37,085 nt of DNA from Rhodoferax sp. (GTDB taxonomy: Bacteria; Pseudomonadota; Gammaproteobacteria; Burkholderiales; Burkholderiaceae_C), in the NCBI RefSeq assembly GCF_014859475.1, contig NZ_JACUUE010000007.1, positions 1 through 37,085 of the forward strand. Direction: 5' to 3'. The stretch's first letter is position 1, and each line of letters begins with the position of its first letter. Made by a program: the position numbers and the translations under genes. The notes beneath the pieces were generated by a model. It made no database searches. It saw only the letters and a list, made by a program, of their open reading frames with translations, and was not told where the DNA came from. Below are positions 32,993-37,085 of this stretch, in pieces.

Positions 32993-33766
32993 ATGTTTTC
33001 ACGACTCAAATCCGACGTTCAATGCATTCTGGAGCGCGACCCCGCAGCGCGCAGCGCCTGGGAGGTGCTGACCTGTTACCCCGGCGTGCACGCGGTGTTG
33101 TTGCACCGGCTGGCGCATGCCTGCTGGACGCATGAGCTTAAATGGCTCGGGCGGTTTATCTCGCAGCTGGCGCGATTTTTGACCGGTATCGAGATCCACC
33201 CCGGCGCCAAAATTGGCGAGCGCGTGTTTTTTGACCATGCCATGGGCGTGGTGGTGGGCGAGACCGCTGAAATTGGCGACGATTGCACCATTTACCAGGG
33301 GGTGACGCTGGGCGGCACCTCGCTGTACAAGGGCATCAAACGCCACCCCACGTTGGGCCGGGGCGTGGTGGTGGGCGCCGGGGCGCAGGTGCTGGGCGGT
33401 TTTGCCGTGGGCGATGGCGCCAAGGTGGGCTCCAACGCGGTGGTGACCAAGCCGGTGCCAGCGGGTGCCACGGCGGTGGGCAACCCGGCGCGCATCATCC
33501 AGGCCGAGCTTGATGTCAGGCGTGAGGAGGTGGCCTCCAAAATGGGTTTCTCGGCTTACGGCGTGACGCAAAACGACGACCCGCTGAGCCAGGCCATGCG
33601 TGGCCTGATCGACAGCGCCGCCACCCAGGAGCACCAGATCGCCATGATCTGGAAAGCCATCGAACAGCTCAATTGCCCGCGTCAGGTGGCCTCGATCGTG
33701 CCGGTGGATGCTGCGCGGCAGGAGCATTTCGAGGCCGACAAACTCAACCAGCTGGTGGGGAAGTAG
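32993..33766 (+). CDS. cysE: Serine O-acetyltransferase
   Basis: A 257-residue hexapeptide-repeat acetyltransferase making O-acetylserine from serine and acetyl-CoA, the carbon skeleton for cysteine. The left-handed helix region has GIEIHPGAKIGERVFFDHA, GVVVGETAEIGDD and YQGVTLGG. The N-terminal helical part is short, as in other beta- and alphaproteobacterial CysE proteins. The end overlaps the convergent reductase gene by 23 nt. It remains intact although the sulfate-reduction operon 2 kb further on is destroyed, so cysteine could still be made from sulfide or thiosulfate. Confidence 0.93.
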   Translation: MFSRLKSDVQCILERDPAARSAWEVLTCYPGVHAVLLHRLAHACWTHELKWLGRFISQLARFLTGIEIHPGAKIGERVFFDHAMGVVVGETAEIGDDCTIYQGVTLGGTSLYKGIKRHPTLGRGVVVGAGAQVLGGFAVGDGAKVGSNAVVTKPVPAGATAVGNPARIIQAELDVRREEVASKMGFSAYGVTQNDDPLSQAMRGLIDSAATQEHQIAMIWKAIEQLNCPRQVASIVPVDAARQEHFEADKLNQLVGK

Positions 33767-34811
33767 CGGTCTTGACACCGAGGCGCTGCTGCAGCAGCGC
33801 GCTGCTGGTGGTGTATTGCAGCACCCCAGAGGCTTGCGGGTTCAGATAGGCGGCAGCCGCAAACGCGGCCAGCGTGGCTTCGTGAAAACCGCAGACGATG
33901 AGCTTCTTTTTGCCGGGGTAGCTGTTGATATCGCCCACAGCGTAAATGCCGGCTTCGCTGGTAGCAAAGGTGGCCGGGTCCACGCTGAGCTGTTTGCGCG
34001 CCATGGCCAGGCCCCACTGGGCCACCGGCCCGAGCTTGGGGCTGATGCCCTGATTCACCAGCAAGGCATCCAGCACCACATTCAGGGTTTGGTCTGCCGG
34101 TGTTGTGATTGCCACGGCCGTGAGCCGTTCTCCCTGGGTTTCGATGCCGGTGATTTGTCCGGTAATGAATGTGATGCGGCCACTGGCGCGTAATTGGGCC
34201 AGTCTCTCCAGGGCTTCGGGGCTGGCCTGCAGCACATCGCGCCGGTGCACCAGGGTCACACCGGTGACCTGATATGTGCCTTCGGCCAGTGCAATGGCGT
34301 TGTTCACCGCGCTTTCTTCACCGCCGACCACCACCACTTGCATGCCTTTGAAGCGTTCGGCTGGATTCAGGCGGTAAAACAGTTGGCTGCCGGCAAACGC
34401 GGCCAAACCATCCACCTTGAGCTCTTTGGGCACAAAGGCGCCCACCCCGGCGGCGACGAACAAGGTGCGGGTTAAAAATTGCTGTGTCGATGTGCCGACA
34501 AGCCAGCGGCCACCGGTCTGGCGGCTGAGTTGGCTGACCTGCTGGCTGAAATGAAATGCGGGGTTGAAGGGCGCTACTTGTTCGAGTAGCCGCTGGGTCA
34601 GGTCGCGGCCGGTGCTGTAAGGCAGGCCGGGAATGTCGTACAGGGGCTTGTCCGGGTAGAGCTCGATACACTGGCCGCCAGCCTGGTCCTGCACATCGAC
34701 CACCTGCGCATGAATGCCTTGCAGGCCGAGCTGAAACACCTGAAACAAGCCCACCGGCCCGGCCCCGATGACCAGGGCGTCGGTATGGATGGGAGTGGGG
34801 TCAGACTGCAT
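33744..34811 (-). CDS. Ferredoxin-NADP+ reductase (thioredoxin-reductase-like type)
   Basis: A 355-residue FAD- and NADP-binding enzyme. The FAD site is DALVIGAGPVGLFQVFQL and the NADP site VVVVGGEESAVNNAIAL. DINSYPGKKKLIVCGFHEA lies near the C-terminus. No CxxC redox pair is present, so it is not thioredoxin reductase but fits the YumC-type ferredoxin reductase. The neighbouring fdxA on the same strand is a plausible partner. I start at the ATG at 34811, where the native N-terminus (DPTPIHTDALVIG) begins. The ATG and first codons lie in a dispersed repeat; upstream track residues are repeat-derived. It overlaps cysE by 23 nt at the stop. Confidence 0.83.
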   Translation of the reverse strand: MQSDPTPIHTDALVIGAGPVGLFQVFQLGLQGIHAQVVDVQDQAGGQCIELYPDKPLYDIPGLPYSTGRDLTQRLLEQVAPFNPAFHFSQQVSQLSRQTGGRWLVGTSTQQFLTRTLFVAAGVGAFVPKELKVDGLAAFAGSQLFYRLNPAERFKGMQVVVVGGEESAVNNAIALAEGTYQVTGVTLVHRRDVLQASPEALERLAQLRASGRITFITGQITGIETQGERLTAVAITTPADQTLNVVLDALLVNQGISPKLGPVAQWGLAMARKQLSVDPATFATSEAGIYAVGDINSYPGKKKLIVCGFHEATLAAFAAAAYLNPQASGVLQYTTSSALLQQRLGVKTATSPPAG

Positions 34812-34983
34812 GGATTGGCGCGCTGCGCTTTCCATGAACAGCCCCGTCATTGCGAGCGAAGCGCGGCAATCCATGACTTCCGGACTGCATGGATCGCCAC
34901 GGCCTGCGGCCTCGCGATGACGGAGTTTCTGTTCAAGGTCCGTTTGCGGTATTGGGCCGGATACGGGGGGCTCGCCGTGACCC
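34804..34983. repeat. Dispersed palindromic repeat, copy 1
   Basis: CGTCATTGCGAG (34845-34856) and CTCGCGATGACG (34911-34922) are inverted with one mismatch and bound a 78-base palindromic module. A second module with GTTCAAGGTCCG and GGATACGGGGGGCTCGC follows. Both modules recur at 36882-37085. The left end (gactgcatgg...) is the truncated end of another tandem copy and contains the start codon of the reductase gene. Confidence 0.8.
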
Positions 34984-35016
34984 ATATCCAGGTGCCCGGC
35001 ATTCATGACGACAGGT

Positions 35017-35346
35017 TCAGCGGATCAACTCGGACAGCTTGCCGGTTTTGTCTTTCCACTCTTCGGCTTCGGGCAGCGGAGCCTTGCGTTTGGTGATGCT
35101 TTTCCAGGTGGGCAGCTTGGCCAGCTCGGCGTTGAGCTTGGTCATGTGGCGCTGGTCTTTGGGCACGTCTTCTTCGGCGTAAATGGCGTTGACCGGGCAT
35201 TCTGGAATGCAGACCGCGCAGTCGATGCACTCATCGGGGTCGATGGTCAAAAAATTGGGACCTTCGCGAAAACAGTCCACGGGGCAGACATCGACGCAAT
35301 CGGTGTACTTGCATTTGATACAGGCTTCAGTGACGGTGTGGGTCAT
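35017..35346 (-). CDS. fdxA: 7Fe ferredoxin ([3Fe-4S][4Fe-4S])
   Basis: A 109-residue ferredoxin. The N-terminal motif [18 protein letters not shown] and the second [17 protein letters not shown] give one [3Fe-4S] and one [4Fe-4S] cluster in FdxA proteins. The remaining tail ([16 protein letters not shown]...) is the usual FdxA extension. It lies about 205 bases upstream of the ferredoxin reductase gene on the same strand. They could form an operon, now separated by the palindromic repeat. Confidence 0.95.
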   Translation of the reverse strand: MTHTVTEACIKCKYTDCVDVCPVDCFREGPNFLTIDPDECIDCAVCIPECPVNAIYAEEDVPKDQRHMTKLNAELAKLPTWKSITKRKAPLPEAEEWKDKTGKLSELIR

Positions 35347-35447
35347 TTTAAAATTTCTTCGGTTGAAAGCAATGGTGATGATTTTAAGGGCTCTGGTTCA
35401 AGGCTTTGGAGCATAGTGGCATTGCCGCTTTAAAGCCTTGATGTGTG

Positions 35448-36099
35448 TCAATTGACTAGGGCCGCCCCTGCGGTTCTGTGGCTGGCAGTGTCGATCAGCA
35501 CCAGGGCGTCCAGCACGCGCGATGTGCTGAACGGCCGCACGGCCAGCGGTTCTTGCAGCAGCAGTTCGATATGGCCGATGCTGTTGGCGGGCAGCGCGCT
35601 GGCGTCTTCTTCGGCCAGTGTGTTGATGTCGAGCCGGTGCACCACGCGCTTGAAGCGTGCCTTGACCCAGCGGTGGCCGAGCAGCGCCCAGTAGGTGCGC
35701 CCGGCGACCAGCGGCTCGTCGTCCATCCAGGCCACCGTGACGGCGAGTTCACGGCTGGCGGGCGATGCGTCAATGGCCAGCAGCCAGTCGCCGCGCGACA
35801 CGTCCACTTCGCGGTTGAGCACAATGCCGACGCTGTGACCGGCAGGCACGTTGCGCGGCGCTCGCGTGTGGCCCAGCACCTGCGCCAACGCGGCCCCAGA
35901 ACACCCGGCGACCTTGCGTGGTGTCGGCGCTGGCGGAAAATTTTTCGAGCCATTGCACCGGGAATGCCAGCGGCAGTTGTGTATCGGCCGTCGTCACCGG
36001 CAGTAGCTCCAGGATGTCGAGCAGGCTTGGGCCGGTGTAGCCGTCGTCGGTTGACTCAACCACGTTGTGGCCTTTGAGTGCCGAGATTGGCGCCTGAAA
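35448..36099 (-). pseudogene. cysN: cysN remnant (sulfate adenylyltransferase subunit 1), back half, frameshifted
   Basis: The remnant starts at the end of the GTPase domain (FQAPISALKGHNVV, GYTGPSLLDILE, LAFPVQWLEKFSAS, QGRRVFWGRVGA). The frame then changes near 35885 into the C-terminal region (AQVLGHTRAPRN, GIVLNREVDVSRGDWLL, AWMDDEPLVAGRTYWAL, HRLDINTLAEEDAS, LIDTASHRTAGA). The whole GTP-binding core with its P-loop is missing. At the frame change some 25 residues of the beta-barrel domain expected between WGRV and VLGH are also missing. The gene cannot yield an active ATP sulfurylase regulatory subunit. The upstream end is joined directly to cysI sequence. Confidence 0.85.
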
Positions 36100-36836
36100 T
36101 GGGCCGAAACCCGGTCCAGCTCGGCCTGGGGAATGGCGTGTGCAGCGCCGTCATGCGCCAGGATGCTGGCGAACTCGGCCTCGACCTCATCGACAAAACG
36201 CTGGCCTTCGGCCTTGACCAGAAACTTGATGCGTGCCTTGTACAGATTGTCGCGGCGGCCCAAGCGGTTATAGACGCGCACCACGGCCTCCAAATAATTG
36301 AGGATCTGGTTCCAGGGCAAAAACTCGCGCAGCGTGCCGACAATCACCGGGGTGCGGCCCATGCCGCCGCCCACCAGCACCTTGAAGCCGACCTGGCCGG
36401 CAGCGTTGCGGCGCAGGTGCAGGCCCACGTCGTGCCAGGCAGTGGCGGCGCGGTCTTCCTGGGCGCCACTGATGGCGATCTTGAACTTGCGCGGCAGGAA
36501 GGCAAACTCGGGGTGCAGCGTGCTCCACTGGCGCATGATTTCGGCGTAGGGGCGCGGGTTGATGAGTTCGTCAGGAGCAATGCCGGCCAACGCGTCGCTG
36601 GTGATGTTGCGGATGCAATTGCCGCTGGTCTGGATGCCGTGCATGTCTGCCGTGGCCAGCAGGTCCATCACGTCGGCACTTTTTTCAAGGGGAATCCAGT
36701 TGAACTGCACGTTCTGGCGCGTGCTGAAGTGGCCGTAACCCACCGGCAGGTGCGCTGTGCCGAATTCGGCCTGGGTCTGGCTGGCGTGCTGGTAAACGGC
36801 GGTGCTGGGCTGGTCAAAGTCGGTGTATTGGTACAT
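36097..36836 (-). pseudogene. cysI: cysI remnant (sulfite/nitrite reductase hemoprotein), 5' part with internal deletion
   Basis: The frame starts MYQYTDFD, the expected start, but jumps to QPSTAVYQHASQ, which in homologues lies tens of residues further on. It then reads normally through GYGHFSTRQNVQFNW, IQTSGNCIRNITSDALAG, RQWSTLHPEFAFLPRKFK, VGGGMGRTP and RIKFLVKAEGQRF until DRVSAHF, where it runs into cysN. The C-terminal half with the siroheme and [4Fe-4S] cysteines is absent, so it is inactive. Full-length family proteins have about 570 residues. In related bacteria the order cysI, DUF934, cysH, cysD, cysN is common; the middle genes are missing here. Confidence 0.85.
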
Positions 36837-36881
36837 GGTTCAGTCCGGGTTAACAAATATGGCGTTCATGTGAAAGCTTAT

Positions 36882-37085
36882 CGTCATTGCGAAGACAGTG
36901 CGGCAATCCATGGCCCCGGACTGCATGGACTGCCGCGCTACGCTCGCAGTGACAAAGTCTCTGTTCAAGGTCCGTGTGCGGTATCGGGCAGGATACGGGG
37001 GGCTCGCAGTGAGGTCTTTCCATGAACAGCCCCGTCATTGCGAACGCAGTGACGCAATCCATGACCCCGGACTGCATGGACTGCC
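36882..37085. repeat. Dispersed palindromic repeat, copies 2 and 3 in tandem
   Basis: CGTCATTGCGA begins at 36882 and again at 37033, a period of 151 bases. Shared parts include GGCAATCCATG, CCCCGGACTGCATGGACTGCC and, in copy 2, GTTCAAGGTCCG and GGATACGGGGGGCTCGC. The third copy runs off the window. These match copy 1 near 34804-34983 in module order. They lie upstream of the cysI remnant. Confidence 0.85.

Noticed and set aside
36850-37077. 75-residue frame at the right end
   Set aside because: Translation of the dispersed repeat (MTGLFMER, HTDLEQRLCHCERSAA); the same peptide-like text appears at copy 1.

Overview
The window looks like a chromosomal segment of a Comamonadaceae-type betaproteobacterium (Rhodoferax/Polaromonas-like). 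The reasons are high GC, the gpmA / rhodanese-grxC-secB-gpsA arrangement, ribF-ileS-lspA, nadC-nadA, and cys genes whose remnants match the betaproteobacterial cysI-...-cysN operon. This placement rests on recognised protein families and gene order, not on a search. No rRNA, tRNA or CRISPR array was seen.

Region 1 (1-5625, + strand) opens with a toxin-antitoxin pair: a Phd/YefM-like antitoxin with a CcdA-like tail, and a CcdB toxin. The pair runs almost without gap into nudB (folate pathway), an endonuclease/exonuclease/phosphatase-fold protein and the cardiolipin synthase clsB. Then come folE (GTP cyclohydrolase I), a BLUF blue-light sensor 2 nt behind it, a DUF429 protein and a secreted thermonuclease-like protein.

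Region 2 (5630-8703, - strand) is gpmA, a C-terminal processing protease (S41) and a MoeB/ThiF-type adenylyltransferase. Region 3 (8801-13173, +) is rhodanese, grxC, secB, gpsA, nadC and nadA, ending in a block of interleaved inverted repeats. Region 4 (13428-20012) holds a DMT transporter (-), a quinone oxidoreductase (+) and the ribF-ileS-lspA operon (-). Region 5 (20182-22226, +) holds an HNH endonuclease, an exported LigE-type ATP-dependent DNA ligase and greB, followed by a broken BON-domain remnant.

Region 6 (22411-30879) is a respiratory accessory block. ttrBCA encodes tetrathionate reductase and faces its two-component regulator ttrSR. It is followed by a YgbA-type NO-associated gene with an FNR/Dnr-like box and by the C-terminal fragment of an IS1595/ISXO2-like transposase. 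The ttrB leader can fold so that its ribosome binding site is paired right up to the start codon.

Region 7 (31081-37085) holds suhB, trmJ, cysE, a ferredoxin-NADP reductase and the ferredoxin fdxA, and then the scar of a sulfate-assimilation operon. In that scar a gutted cysI is joined directly to the back half of cysN, with further internal deletions. Dispersed palindromic repeats of about 150 bp lie upstream of the reductase gene and at the right end. If no intact copy exists elsewhere, the cell would make O-acetylserine (cysE) but could not reduce sulfate by this route, and would depend on reduced sulfur such as the thiosulfate released by the Ttr reductase.
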